A stretch of 64,000 bases of DNA from Couchioplanes azureus. GTDB taxonomy: Bacteria > Actinomycetota > Actinomycetes > Mycobacteriales > Micromonosporaceae. Both the position numbers and the translations under genes were made by a program. The first letter of the stretch is position 1. Every line of letters starts with the position of its first letter. Location of the stretch: NCBI RefSeq assembly GCF_014648355.1, contig NZ_BMQY01000009.1, positions 1 through 64,000 on the forward strand, written 5' to 3'. This document shows positions 16,232-25,222 of the stretch, in pieces. The notes beneath the pieces were generated by a model. The model did no database searches. It had not been told where the DNA came from and was given only the letters and a program-made list of their open reading frames with translations.

Positions 16232-19183
16232 CTACCGCTTGCAGGGGTCCGGCAGCAGACCGGTCTCGCGGGCACGCAGCACGGTCGCCAGCCGGTCGCT
16301 GGTGCCCAGCTTGCGGTACAGCCGGCCCAGATGCTTGTGGACGGTGCCCGGGCTTATCCCGAGCCGCCGGGCGATCGTCGCGGCGGTCAGCGAGTCGGCG
16401 AGCAGCCGCAGGATGCTCAGCTCGCGCGGGGTCAGCCGCGGGACCGGTGTCGTGGGCGGGGCGGGCGCACCCGCGACCGCCTCGCCCGCGGGGACCACGC
16501 CGCTCGGCGCGACGAGGGGGACGCCGGTCAGGGTCTCCAGCCAGCGGGGGAACGCGTCGCAGGCGGCGAAGCCCCGCCGGGCGGTGGCCCCGGCCCGGTC
16601 CGCGGCCGCCGTGGAGCCGAGGTCGCGGTACGCCGCCGCGGCGTACACGTGGGCCTGGGCGGCGCCGATCCGGTCGCCGGACCGCTCGAAGGCGGCGGCC
16701 GCGCGCGCCGCGTGGGCGGCGGCGGCCGCGGGGTCGCCGCGCCGTGTCGCGTGGACCTGCGCGAGGTGGATGAACCCCGCGCGGCGGGGCAGGTCGTCGA
16801 TCGTCGGGAGCGCGCGGGCGCGGGCCGCCCACCGCGCCGCGCCGCGGTCGTCGCCGGCGTCGGCGGCGGCCGCGGTCAGCCACTGGTACCAGCGTGCCTG
16901 CCACACCGGCCGCACCGACACCCGGCCCCCGGTGTGCCCGCCGCGGATCATCAGCTCCAGGCCCGCCTCGGGGTCGCCGGCGGCGTGCCGGGCGAAGCCG
17001 TGGTAGATCTCCGTCGAGCCACCCTGCCAGTCCGGGCCGTCCCCGACGGCCGCCAGTTCCGCCGCCCGCTCGCCGAAGGCCAGCGCCTCGTCCAGCTCGC
17101 CCCGCCAGACGCTGACCCACGACCGGTAGCTGAGCACGCGCGCGTGGGTCTGCGGAGAGCCGGTGAGCACGGCCGACTCCATCGCGTCCGCCAGGTGCCC
17201 GAGGGCCCGGGTGAGCTGACCGGTCATGCTGGTGAGGACCCCCAGCAGGGTACGCAGCGCGCCGATCAGGTGGCTCTGCCCGCTGCCCCGGGCGACCCGC
17301 AGCGCCCGTTGCAGGTGCCGGCGGGCGGCGTCGAAGCGTTCCCGGTACAGCTCGCCCCAGCTCACGAACAGCACCGTGTCGAGCCGCTCGGCGAGCTCGC
17401 CGTCCGGCATGGCGTCCACGAGCCGGCCGGCCTCGTCCAGCCAGGTGGTGATGTGCGGGTCGGTGATGTCGAAGGAGTGCTTGGCCACCGCGCCGACGCT
17501 CAGGGCGAAGGCGAGCAGGGGGCGGTTGCCCGTACCGCGGGCCACGCGGATCGCCTCGCCCACGGCCGCGGGGTCGGACGGGCCGTACATGACGGTGGTC
17601 AGGGTCTGCCCGACCCGCAGTACGCCGGCGGCGAGACCGTACTGGTCCGGCAGCGTCGCCAGCTCCTGCGCCAGCAGGGCACGGGCCTCGGCGTGGTCGC
17701 CGATCAAGTTCTGCAGCACGGCCAGGAAGCTGACCGCCTTCATCCGCTCGTCGGTGCCGGCGGGCAGCAGCCGGAGGATCTCGCCGAGGATCTCCCGGCT
17801 CTCGTCGAGCCGGCCGGTGACGCCCAGCGCCCGGCCGCGCAGGTTCAGCAGCTCCAGCCGCAGCGCGACGGTGTCCGGTGACCGCGGCAGCAGCCGCAGC
17901 GCCGAGCCCAGCCAGTGCGCCGCGGCGGCCGGGGTGGCGTGCACCGCCTCCAGCGCGGCGGTGTGGAGCTGCTCGACCGCCGCCAGGTCGCCGACCGCCG
18001 CCGACGCCTCGATGTGCGGGGCCCGTACGTCCATCGGCGCCCGGCGGTCGCGCAGCTCCGCCGCCGCCCGGGCGTGCGCGCCGAGCCGCCATCCCGCTCC
18101 GGCGTGGTGGTACGCCGCGCTGCGCAGCAGCGGATGGCGGAACCGGAACCGGCCCGGGGCGCTGCCCTCCCGGAGGAGGTCGCGCTGCGCCAGCTCGTCC
18201 AGCGCGGCCAGCACGTCCGGCTCGGCGAGGTCGGCGACCGCTGCGAGCAGGCCGAGGTCGAACTCGTCGCCCGCGACCGCCGCGGCGTGCAGCACCCGCC
18301 GGCGCAGCGGCTCCAGCGTGGCGAACTCCCCGGCCAGGGCGGCGCCGACCGGTCCCCAGGCGGGCGAGTCCGGCGCCGGCGGGGCCGTCGCGCCGCTGCG
18401 GGCCAGCACCTCGAGGTAGAACGGGTTGCCTCCGGCGGCGCGGTACAGCCGCTCGCGCTGCATCGGGTTCAGGCCCGCGGGCAGCAGGCCGTCGGCCTCG
18501 GCGGCGCTCAGCGGTCCCACCTCGACCGTCGTGGCCAGCCCCCGCTGGACCGCCCCGGCCAGCGCCTGGAGCAGCCGGGTCGGCGCCTGCCGCGGCCGGT
18601 ACGCCACGGCCAGCACGATCGGGGCACCGGGCGGATGCCGCATCAGGTGGTCGAGAAGTTCCAGCGAGCCGTCGTCGGCCCAGTGCAGGTCGTCGAGGGC
18701 GAGCACGAGTCCCGCGTCGCCGGCGATGGCCTCCAGCGCGGCCCGGACCGCCCGGTGCAGCCGGTACCGCTCACCGGCCAGCAGTACGGGGGCGCCGCCC
18801 GGCCCGTCCTCGGCGAGCGCGCGGAAGGCGCTGGGCAGCAGCCGCAGGTCGGTGGCTTCCAGACGCTCGGGTCGCGACGCGTGCCATCGGCGCAGATAGT
18901 CCTCCATGGCGTTGCGCAGCACACCGAACGGCACTTCGCGCTCGAACTCGGCGGCCCCGCCGGCCAGCACCACGCGACCGTCGCGCCCCGCCTCGGCGAG
19001 CAGCTCGGCCAGCAGGCGGGACTTGCCGATGCCCGGGTCGCCGGCGACGGCCACCACGGCCGGCGCGCCGGCACCCTGGCGGAGGGCGGCGCGCAGGGCC
19101 GCCACCTCCGGGGCCCGGCCGATCAGTGGGGCCGTGAGGCCGGCTTCCCGCTGCCCGTCGCCGTCGAGTGTCCGATGCCCCAT
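16232..19183 (-). CDS. LuxR-family ATP-binding regulator (LAL type)
   Basis: This is a second giant LuxR activator, 983 residues. Walker A GDPGIGKSRLLAELL lies near residue 48, the Walker B-like LVLALDDLHWADD near residue 150, and a long TPR-like helical region follows. A C-terminal HTH (LTPRELSILRLLADSLTAATIARRLG ... SPGTVHKHLG) completes it. ATG 19183 has AGGGG six bases upstream. It differs from the 4544-7471 gene in lacking the repeat linker. Its target and ligand are unknown. A strong hairpin separates it from the upstream fascin-like gene. Confidence 0.85.
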   Translation of the reverse strand: MGHRTLDGDGQREAGLTAPLIGRAPEVAALRAALRQGAGAPAVVAVAGDPGIGKSRLLAELLAEAGRDGRVVLAGGAAEFEREVPFGVLRNAMEDYLRRWHASRPERLEATDLRLLPSAFRALAEDGPGGAPVLLAGERYRLHRAVRAALEAIAGDAGLVLALDDLHWADDGSLELLDHLMRHPPGAPIVLAVAYRPRQAPTRLLQALAGAVQRGLATTVEVGPLSAAEADGLLPAGLNPMQRERLYRAAGGNPFYLEVLARSGATAPPAPDSPAWGPVGAALAGEFATLEPLRRRVLHAAAVAGDEFDLGLLAAVADLAEPDVLAALDELAQRDLLREGSAPGRFRFRHPLLRSAAYHHAGAGWRLGAHARAAAELRDRRAPMDVRAPHIEASAAVGDLAAVEQLHTAALEAVHATPAAAAHWLGSALRLLPRSPDTVALRLELLNLRGRALGVTGRLDESREILGEILRLLPAGTDERMKAVSFLAVLQNLIGDHAEARALLAQELATLPDQYGLAAGVLRVGQTLTTVMYGPSDPAAVGEAIRVARGTGNRPLLAFALSVGAVAKHSFDITDPHITTWLDEAGRLVDAMPDGELAERLDTVLFVSWGELYRERFDAARRHLQRALRVARGSGQSHLIGALRTLLGVLTSMTGQLTRALGHLADAMESAVLTGSPQTHARVLSYRSWVSVWRGELDEALAFGERAAELAAVGDGPDWQGGSTEIYHGFARHAAGDPEAGLELMIRGGHTGGRVSVRPVWQARWYQWLTAAAADAGDDRGAARWAARARALPTIDDLPRRAGFIHLAQVHATRRGDPAAAAAHAARAAAAFERSGDRIGAAQAHVYAAAAYRDLGSTAAADRAGATARRGFAACDAFPRWLETLTGVPLVAPSGVVPAGEAVAGAPAPPTTPVPRLTPRELSILRLLADSLTAATIARRLGISPGTVHKHLGRLYRKLGTSDRLATVLRARETGLLPDPCKR

Positions 19184-19274
19184 GTCCCCTGCCCGCGCCC
19201 GTCCCGGCGTCGGGTGGATCGACGCCGATGGGATCGTAGCGAGCCGATGCATCCATGCCGGTCACGCGCGGGCG

Positions 19275-19303
19275 CCGGGGCCCGGGCGCGGCCCGGACCC
19301 CGG
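19275..19303 (-). terminator. Strong hairpin after the fascin-like gene
   Basis: CCGGGGCCCGGGC at 19275-19287 pairs with GCCCGGACCCCGG at 19291-19303 with one mismatch and a 3-base loop. It lies 12 bases beyond the stop of the minus-strand gene. Confidence 0.55.
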
Positions 19304-19315
19304 CGGATCGGCCGG

Positions 19316-19960
19316 TCACCAGTAGTACTGCTCCCACGGCCCGATCACCGTGGCGCGGGCGCGCAGCATGCCGTAGTCGCCGGCGCTGTAGCCGATCTCC
19401 GTGGAGACCCAGCGGCCGTTGCCGTAGGCGTACATCGAGAACCAGCTTCCCGGCTGGGAGGTGGTGTAGTACTGCTCCCACGGTCCGACGATGGTGGCGC
19501 GGGCGCGCAGCATGCCGTAGTCGCCGGCGCTGTAGCCGAGCTCCGTCGACACCACCAGGCCGGTGTCCTGGGAGGCCCAGTAGGTGTATCCGGTCACGTT
19601 GTCGCGGCAGACCACGAAGCGTTCCCACGGGCCGACGACCGTCGCGCGGGCGCGCAGCATGCCGTTGTCGGTGCCGCTGTAGCCCTTCTCCATGGAGACC
19701 CACCGGCGGTTGGCGTTGGCGTAGATCGTCACGTTGTGCCAGCAGAGGACGGCCTGGGCGGCCGCGTTGTGCCGGGCGGCGATGGCCGAGCGCTGCTGCT
19801 CCACCGCGGCCGAGCCCGCCCCGTACGGGATGAGCTCGGCGGTCGACGCGGGCGGAGCGGTCGCCGGTGCGGGAGCCGCGGCGGCGGGTGTGCCGGCGAG
19901 CCCGGCGGCGGTGGTCACGCCGATCGCCAGGATGGCGGCGGCGCGCGCGAACATTCTCAT
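19316..19960 (-). CDS. Secreted fascin-like repeat protein
   Basis: A signal peptide (MRMFARAAAILAIGVTTAAG, cleaved near APAAAA) leads a 214-residue exported protein. Three repeats of about 46-49 residues follow, each with the pattern VS-E-GYS..D.GMLRARA..GPWE and Tyr-rich spacing. This fits the beta-trefoil-like fascin/actin-crosslinking fold seen in secreted actinobacterial proteins. Usual fascin trefoils have the same GxLRARA core. A glycan- or protein-binding role is possible; no catalytic residues are apparent. It is monocistronic, with its own upstream gap (19961-20095) and a terminator. Confidence 0.65.
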   Translation of the reverse strand: MRMFARAAAILAIGVTTAAGLAGTPAAAAPAPATAPPASTAELIPYGAGSAAVEQQRSAIAARHNAAAQAVLCWHNVTIYANANRRWVSMEKGYSGTDNGMLRARATVVGPWERFVVCRDNVTGYTYWASQDTGLVVSTELGYSAGDYGMLRARATIVGPWEQYYTTSQPGSWFSMYAYGNGRWVSTEIGYSAGDYGMLRARATVIGPWEQYYW

Positions 19961-20095
19961 GTCTGCTACCTCCCCCTCACGGAGTCGGCGGCGGGGGTTC
20001 CGCGGCCGTCCTCCGTCCTATGTGCTACCAGGCAGAGAGATAGAAGATTACCGATCTGTCCTCGATCGATCACTGTGAAGAAAACGGCGATGTCC

Positions 20096-21631
20096 TCAGT
20101 GGAGGGTGCCGATTTCGTGCTCGATTTCCGTTCGCAGGACGCGATTCGCGATGACGGCTCGTGCCCGCTCCATCACCGGCGCGAGGAAGAGGTCGGGACC
20201 GGGCTCGCCGGCGAAGACCGATACCGCCGATACCGCGGCCCGGCCCGCCGGTGAAGGCGTCAGCGGCGCGCGGAGCTGGATCCCGCGGACGCCCGAGATG
20301 AGCTCGACCGCCAGCACGCTGGTGAGATTGTCGAGCACCGTGCGCAGCTTCTTCGTCGCCGCCCAGCCCATCGAGACGTGGTCCTCCTGCATGCCGCTGG
20401 TGGGCAGCGAGTCCACCGACGCGGGACTCGCCAGCCGGCGGTTCTCCGCGACGATCCCGGCCGCCGTGTACTGCGCGATCATCAGGCCCGAGTTGACGCC
20501 GGCGTCCGGGGAGAGGAACGGCGGCAGGTCGCGGGAGCGCGCCACGTCGAGCAGCCGGTCCACGCGGCGTTCCGCGATCGCGCCCACCTCGGCCGCGGCG
20601 ATGGCGAGGAAGTCCGCGGCGAAGCCCAGCGGCGCGCCGTGGAAGTTGCCCGTCGACTCCACCCGGCCGTCGGTGAGCACGACCGGGTTGTCCACCACCG
20701 AGCGCAGCTCCCGCGCGGCCGTCGTACGGACGAACTCCAGCGTGTCCCGGGCGGCGCCGGCCACCTGCGGCGCGCACCGCATCGAGTACGCGTCCTGCAC
20801 CGCGTGGGCGAGGTCGTCGCGGTGCGAATCCATGATCGCCGAGTTCTGCAGCAGCTTGTGGATGTTCGCGGCGGACGCCGCCTGGCCCGGGTGCGGGCGG
20901 ATGGAGTGCAGCTCCGGCAGGAACGGGCGCTCCGAGCCGAGCATCGCCTCGATCGCCAGCGCGGCCGTCACGTCGGCCATCGCGAACAGGTGCTCGGCGT
21001 CGTCGATCGCCAGCAGCAGCATGCCGAGCATGCCGTCGGTGCCGTTGATCAGCGCCAGCCCCTCCTTGGCGGCCAGGTCGAGCGGCTCGAGGTGGGCGGC
21101 GTGCAGGGCCTGCGCGGCGTCCACGCGGGCGCCGTCCTTGCCCAGCACCCAGCCCTCGCCCAGCAGCACGAGCGCGCAGTGGGCGAGCGGCGCCAGGTCG
21201 CCGGAGGCACCCAGCGAGCCGTGCTCGGGCACCCACGGCGTGATGTCGTTGTTGAGCAGGTCGACCAGGCCCTGGGCCAGCTTGGGGCGGACGCCCGACA
21301 GGCCCAGCGCGAGCGAGCGGACCCGCAGCAGCATCATCGCGCGGACCACCTCCCGTGACATGGGGACGCCCACCCCGGCCGCGTGCGAGCGGATCAGGGC
21401 GTGCTGGAGCTCCGCCCGGCGCTCCGGCTCGATGGACGTGTTCGCCAGGGCGCCGAAGCCGGTGCTGACGCCGTACACGGGGCGGCCGGAGGCCTCGATG
21501 CCGTCGACGATGGCGCGGCTGCGTTCCATGGCCGCGACCGCGGCCTCGGAGAGCTCGACCTTCGCGTCGCGCCGGGCGACGGCGAGAACGTCGGCGGGGG
21601 TGATGCCGGTGGGCTGGACGATGACTCTCAT
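20096..21631 (-). CDS. hutH: Histidine ammonia-lyase
   Basis: The 511-residue enzyme deaminates histidine to urocanate. The Ala-Ser-Gly triad that forms the MIO cofactor is in GSLGASGDLAPLAH (near residue 143), and YGVSTGFGALAN and the later NSGLMIAQYTAA segment are family signatures. ATG 21631 overlaps the hutI stop by 4 bases. It is the last gene of the hut operon. The catabolic role is firm from the complete pathway around it. Confidence 0.96.
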   Translation of the reverse strand: MRVIVQPTGITPADVLAVARRDAKVELSEAAVAAMERSRAIVDGIEASGRPVYGVSTGFGALANTSIEPERRAELQHALIRSHAAGVGVPMSREVVRAMMLLRVRSLALGLSGVRPKLAQGLVDLLNNDITPWVPEHGSLGASGDLAPLAHCALVLLGEGWVLGKDGARVDAAQALHAAHLEPLDLAAKEGLALINGTDGMLGMLLLAIDDAEHLFAMADVTAALAIEAMLGSERPFLPELHSIRPHPGQAASAANIHKLLQNSAIMDSHRDDLAHAVQDAYSMRCAPQVAGAARDTLEFVRTTAARELRSVVDNPVVLTDGRVESTGNFHGAPLGFAADFLAIAAAEVGAIAERRVDRLLDVARSRDLPPFLSPDAGVNSGLMIAQYTAAGIVAENRRLASPASVDSLPTSGMQEDHVSMGWAATKKLRTVLDNLTSVLAVELISGVRGIQLRAPLTPSPAGRAAVSAVSVFAGEPGPDLFLAPVMERARAVIANRVLRTEIEHEIGTLH

Positions 21632-22776
21632 TGGGGCACTCCGTCGTGCAGAACTGTGCTGATCAGCGGAACTCCGGGCCGGTAGGCCAGGTGCAGGTGG
21701 GAGGGCGCGTCGAGGACGACCGCGTCGGCGCGGGCGCCGGGGCGCAGCACCCCGATGTCGTCGCGGCGCAGCGCCCGGGCGCCGCCCAGGGTCGCGGCCC
21801 GGACGGCCTCCGCCGGCGTCATGCGCATCTCGCGCACGGCGAGGGCGATGCAGAACGGCATGGACGACGTGTACGACGAACCGGGGTTGCAGTCGGTGGC
21901 CAGCGCGACGGTCACGCCGGCGTCGAGCAGCCTGCGCGCATCCGGGTACGGCGACCGCGTCGAGAACTCGGCACCCGGCAGCAGCGTCGCCACGGTCGCC
22001 GATCCGGCGAGCGCGTCCACGTCCGCATCGCTCAGATGCGTGCAGTGGTCGGCGCTGGCGGCGCCCAGCTCCACGGCGAGCCGCACGCCGGGGCCGGCGG
22101 TGAGCTGGTTGGCGTGGATCCGCGCGCCCAGCCCCGCCTTCAGCCCGGCGGTGAGAATCTGCCGGGCCTGGTCGGCGTCGAAGGCGCCGCGCTCGCAGAA
22201 CACGTCCACCCACCGGGCGTGGCCCGCGACGGCGTCCAGCATCGGCCCGCAGACCAGGTCGACGTAGTCGTCGGGCCGGTCGGCGTACTCGGCCGGCACC
22301 ACGTGCGCGCCGAGGAACGTGGTCTCCTCGGTCAGGTCGCGGGCGATGCGCAGGCTGCGCGCCTCGTGCTCGACGTTCAGCCCGTAGCCGCTCTTGATCT
22401 CGACGGTGGTACTGCCCTGCCGCCGCATCTCGGCGACCAGCCGTGCGGCTGCCGCGCGCAGGTCGTCGTCGGAAGCCGCCCGGGTGGCGGCGACCGTGGT
22501 GCGGATGCCGCCGCCGGTGTAGGGCTCACCGTTCATCCGCGCGGCGAACTCGGCGGCGCGGTCGCCGGCGAAGACCAGATGGGCGTGGCTGTCGACGAAG
22601 CCCGGCAGCACCGCCCGCCCGCCCGCGTCGAGCCGCTCGTCGGCCGCCGGGGCCTGCGCGGCCGGCCCGACCCACGCGACGCGGCCGCCGTCTGCGACGA
22701 AGGCCGCGTCGTGCAGCGTGCCCAGCTCGTCGTCGCCGGTGACCAGCTCGCCGATGTTGGTGACCACGAGACTCAT
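21628..22776 (-). CDS. hutI: Imidazolonepropionase
   Basis: The 382-residue amidohydrolase opens the imidazolone ring to formimidoylglutamate. Metal ligands are in DSHAHLVFAGDRAAEF, with GGIRTTVAATR after it, the middle KSGYGLN and the late ATDCNPGSS. It overlaps hutF upstream and hutH downstream by 4 bases each, so it is translationally coupled. Confidence 0.95.
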   Translation of the reverse strand: MSLVVTNIGELVTGDDELGTLHDAAFVADGGRVAWVGPAAQAPAADERLDAGGRAVLPGFVDSHAHLVFAGDRAAEFAARMNGEPYTGGGIRTTVAATRAASDDDLRAAAARLVAEMRRQGSTTVEIKSGYGLNVEHEARSLRIARDLTEETTFLGAHVVPAEYADRPDDYVDLVCGPMLDAVAGHARWVDVFCERGAFDADQARQILTAGLKAGLGARIHANQLTAGPGVRLAVELGAASADHCTHLSDADVDALAGSATVATLLPGAEFSTRSPYPDARRLLDAGVTVALATDCNPGSSYTSSMPFCIALAVREMRMTPAEAVRAATLGGARALRRDDIGVLRPGARADAVVLDAPSHLHLAYRPGVPLISTVLHDGVPQ

Positions 22777-24047
22777 GAGAGCGCCTCCCGCAGGGCGGCC
22801 GGTACGTCGAAGCCGGTGTGCCGCCCCCCGTCCACGATCATCCGCCCGTCCGCGACGACGTGGGTGACATCGGCGTTGGTGGCGGCGAAGACCACCCCGG
22901 AGGGGTCGACGCCCGCGGTGCGTACCGAGTCGAGCGCGACCGCGACCAGGTCGGCCCGCCTGCCCACGGCGATCTCCCCGGCGTCGTCCCAGCCGAGCGC
23001 GGAGTGCGCGGTGGCGGCGGCGACCAGCTCGTCCGCCGCGAAGTGGCCCCGGCGCTCGGTCGCCAGGCGCTCGTCCAGCTCCACGCCGCGGGCCTCCTCG
23101 AACACGTCGATGACGGCGTGGCTGTCGCTGCCCAGGCTCAGCGGCGACCCCGCGTCGGCCAGCGCCCGGCCGGGTCCGATGCCGTCCGCGAGGTCGCGCT
23201 CGGTGGTGGGGCAGAGACACACGCCGGTGCCGCTGCCGCCCAGCAGCTTGATGTCGCCGTCGCTGAGGTGGGTCGCGTGCACCGCGGTGGTGCCCGGACC
23301 GAGGACGCCGTGCCGGTGCAGCAGCTCGGTGGGGGAACAGCCGTGCACCGCGCGGCACTGCTCGTTCTCGGCGCGCTGCTCGGAGAGGTGCACGTGCAGC
23401 GGCGCGCGGCCCGCGAGGCCGTCGAGGAAACGCGCCGGCACCGCGCGTACGGAATGCAGCGCCGCACCGATCCGCACGCCCTCGCCGTCGCGCAGCGCGG
23501 CGGTCCGCTCCCGCCAGCCGTCGAGGTCGCCGTCGCCGAAGCGGCGCTGGACGCCCTCGAGCGGCTTGCCGTCCACCGTGGACGTGAGATAGAGGGTGTC
23601 GAGCAGGGTGATCCGGATGCCGGCGTCCCGCGCCGCCCGCACCACGGCGTGGCCCATCGCGTTGGGATCGGCGTACGGCTGGCCGTCCGGGGCATGGTGC
23701 AGGTAGTGGAACTCGCCGACGCAGGTGATGCCGGCGAGGGCCATCTCGCCGTAGACCGCCCGGGCGAGCGTGTAGTAGCTGTCCGGGTCCAGGCGCCCGG
23801 CCACCTCGTACATCCGCTCGCGCCAGGTCCAGAAACTGCCGCGGTCGCCGTGCGTACGCCCGCGCAGCGCCCGGTGGAACGCGTGGGAATGGGCGTTGGC
23901 GAGGCCGGGCAGCACCAGGCCGGGCAGGCGGGTGCCGCCCGGGGCGGCGCCGGATGTGACCGCGGTGAACCGGCCGCCGGCGACGTCGACGGCGACGTCG
24001 CGCTCAACCCGTCCGCCGATCCAGGCCAGCTCCGCGAAGTACCTCAT
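22773..24047 (-). CDS. hutF: Formimidoylglutamate deiminase
   Basis: The 424-residue amidohydrolase converts formimidoylglutamate to formylglutamate plus ammonia. The zinc motif is NAHSHAFHRALRGRTHG, with later H and D ligands (HLSEQ; LGSDSHAVID). Its presence means the operon uses the five-step route and not direct hydrolysis by HutG. It overlaps both neighbours by 4 bases. Confidence 0.92.
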   Translation of the reverse strand: MRYFAELAWIGGRVERDVAVDVAGGRFTAVTSGAAPGGTRLPGLVLPGLANAHSHAFHRALRGRTHGDRGSFWTWRERMYEVAGRLDPDSYYTLARAVYGEMALAGITCVGEFHYLHHAPDGQPYADPNAMGHAVVRAARDAGIRITLLDTLYLTSTVDGKPLEGVQRRFGDGDLDGWRERTAALRDGEGVRIGAALHSVRAVPARFLDGLAGRAPLHVHLSEQRAENEQCRAVHGCSPTELLHRHGVLGPGTTAVHATHLSDGDIKLLGGSGTGVCLCPTTERDLADGIGPGRALADAGSPLSLGSDSHAVIDVFEEARGVELDERLATERRGHFAADELVAAATAHSALGWDDAGEIAVGRRADLVAVALDSVRTAGVDPSGVVFAATNADVTHVVADGRMIVDGGRHTGFDVPAALREALS

Positions 24048-25222
24048 GTCAGCGCCTCGAGAACCTTCGCGAGCGCCTCGACGCCCGCCGCGCAGTCCTC
24101 GTCCGGCGCGTGCTCGGCGGGAGAGTGCGACACCCCGGTCGGGTTGCGCACGAACAGCATCGCGGTCGGCACGTGCGCCGAGAAGACGCCCGCGTCGTGC
24201 CCGGCCCCGGTCGGCAGGATCGGCGCACCGCCGAGCAGCTCGGCGATCCGCTGGGCCAGCGCCGTGTCGAACGCGACCTGGGCGGTCACCGACTCGGCCG
24301 TCACGTCGACCTCGGTGCCGTCGCGGCCGGCCCGGTCGTGGGCGCGCTTGACGATCGCGTCCACCACACCGTCCAGCGTGGACTCCTCCGCGGCCCGCGC
24401 GTCGAGCCAGCCGCGCACCCGCGCCGGGATGGCGTTGGTGGCGTTGGGCTCGACCTGCACCCGGGCCATCGTGGCGTGCGCACCGGAGAGCCGGGCCTCC
24501 TTGTTGGCGGCCAGCACGGTGTAGGCGAACGTCAGCATCGGGTCGCGCCGGTCGGCCATCAGCGTGGTGCCGGCGTGGTCGCCGCGCCCGGTGAAGTCGA
24601 ACCGCCACCGCCCGTGCGGCCAGATGGCGCTCGCCACCCCGACCGGCACGTCCAGCGCCCGCCCCTGCTCGATGTGCAGCTCCACCAGCGCCGACACCCG
24701 GCCCACGAGATCGGGCCGGGCGCCGGACGGGGTCGCGCCCAGTGCCGCGCCGAAGCTCACCCCGTCGCGGTCGGTCAGCGCGGCCGCCCGCTCCGGGTCG
24801 ATCGCGCCGGTCAGCAGCCGGGAGCCGAGGCACGGCAGCCCGAACCGGCCGCCCTCCTCCTCGACGAACGCGACGATGCCCAGCGGCCGGCCCGGCGCGT
24901 ACCCGTCGGCGCGGAGCCGGTCGAGCGCCAGGAACGCGCTGACGATGCCGAGCGGCCCGTCGTACCCGCCGCCGTGCGGCACCGAGTCGAAGTGCGACCC
25001 GGTGAGCACGCATCCCTCGCCCCAGGGCTCGCCCCACCAGGCGAACAGGTTGCCGTTGCCGTCCTCGGTGACCGGCAGGTCGCGCGCGGCGGCCTGGGCC
25101 CGGAACCAGTCCCGCAGGGCCAGTTCCGGTGCGGTGAGGGCGTACCGCAGGTAGCCGCCGCCGTCGGCCCGGCCGATCGGCGCGATCTCCGCCCAGAGGG
25201 CGGCGAACTGCGCGACGCTCAT
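24044..25222 (-). CDS. M20-family amidohydrolase (annotated type: allantoate amidohydrolase), likely formylglutamate deformylase
   Basis: This 392-residue binuclear-metal hydrolase has TGSHFDSVPHGGGYDGPLGIV, EEEGGRFG and ELHIEQG, as in allantoate amidohydrolases and N-carbamoyl hydrolases. It sits between hutU and hutF with 4-base overlaps. A hutF-type pathway needs an N-formylglutamate deformylase, and no usual NfoD/HutG gene is present in this operon. I infer that this enzyme releases formate from N-formylglutamate. Similar genes occur in Streptomyces hut clusters. The substrate is inferred, not shown. Confidence 0.8.
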   Translation of the reverse strand: MSVAQFAALWAEIAPIGRADGGGYLRYALTAPELALRDWFRAQAAARDLPVTEDGNGNLFAWWGEPWGEGCVLTGSHFDSVPHGGGYDGPLGIVSAFLALDRLRADGYAPGRPLGIVAFVEEEGGRFGLPCLGSRLLTGAIDPERAAALTDRDGVSFGAALGATPSGARPDLVGRVSALVELHIEQGRALDVPVGVASAIWPHGRWRFDFTGRGDHAGTTLMADRRDPMLTFAYTVLAANKEARLSGAHATMARVQVEPNATNAIPARVRGWLDARAAEESTLDGVVDAIVKRAHDRAGRDGTEVDVTAESVTAQVAFDTALAQRIAELLGGAPILPTGAGHDAGVFSAHVPTAMLFVRNPTGVSHSPAEHAPDEDCAAGVEALAKVLEALT

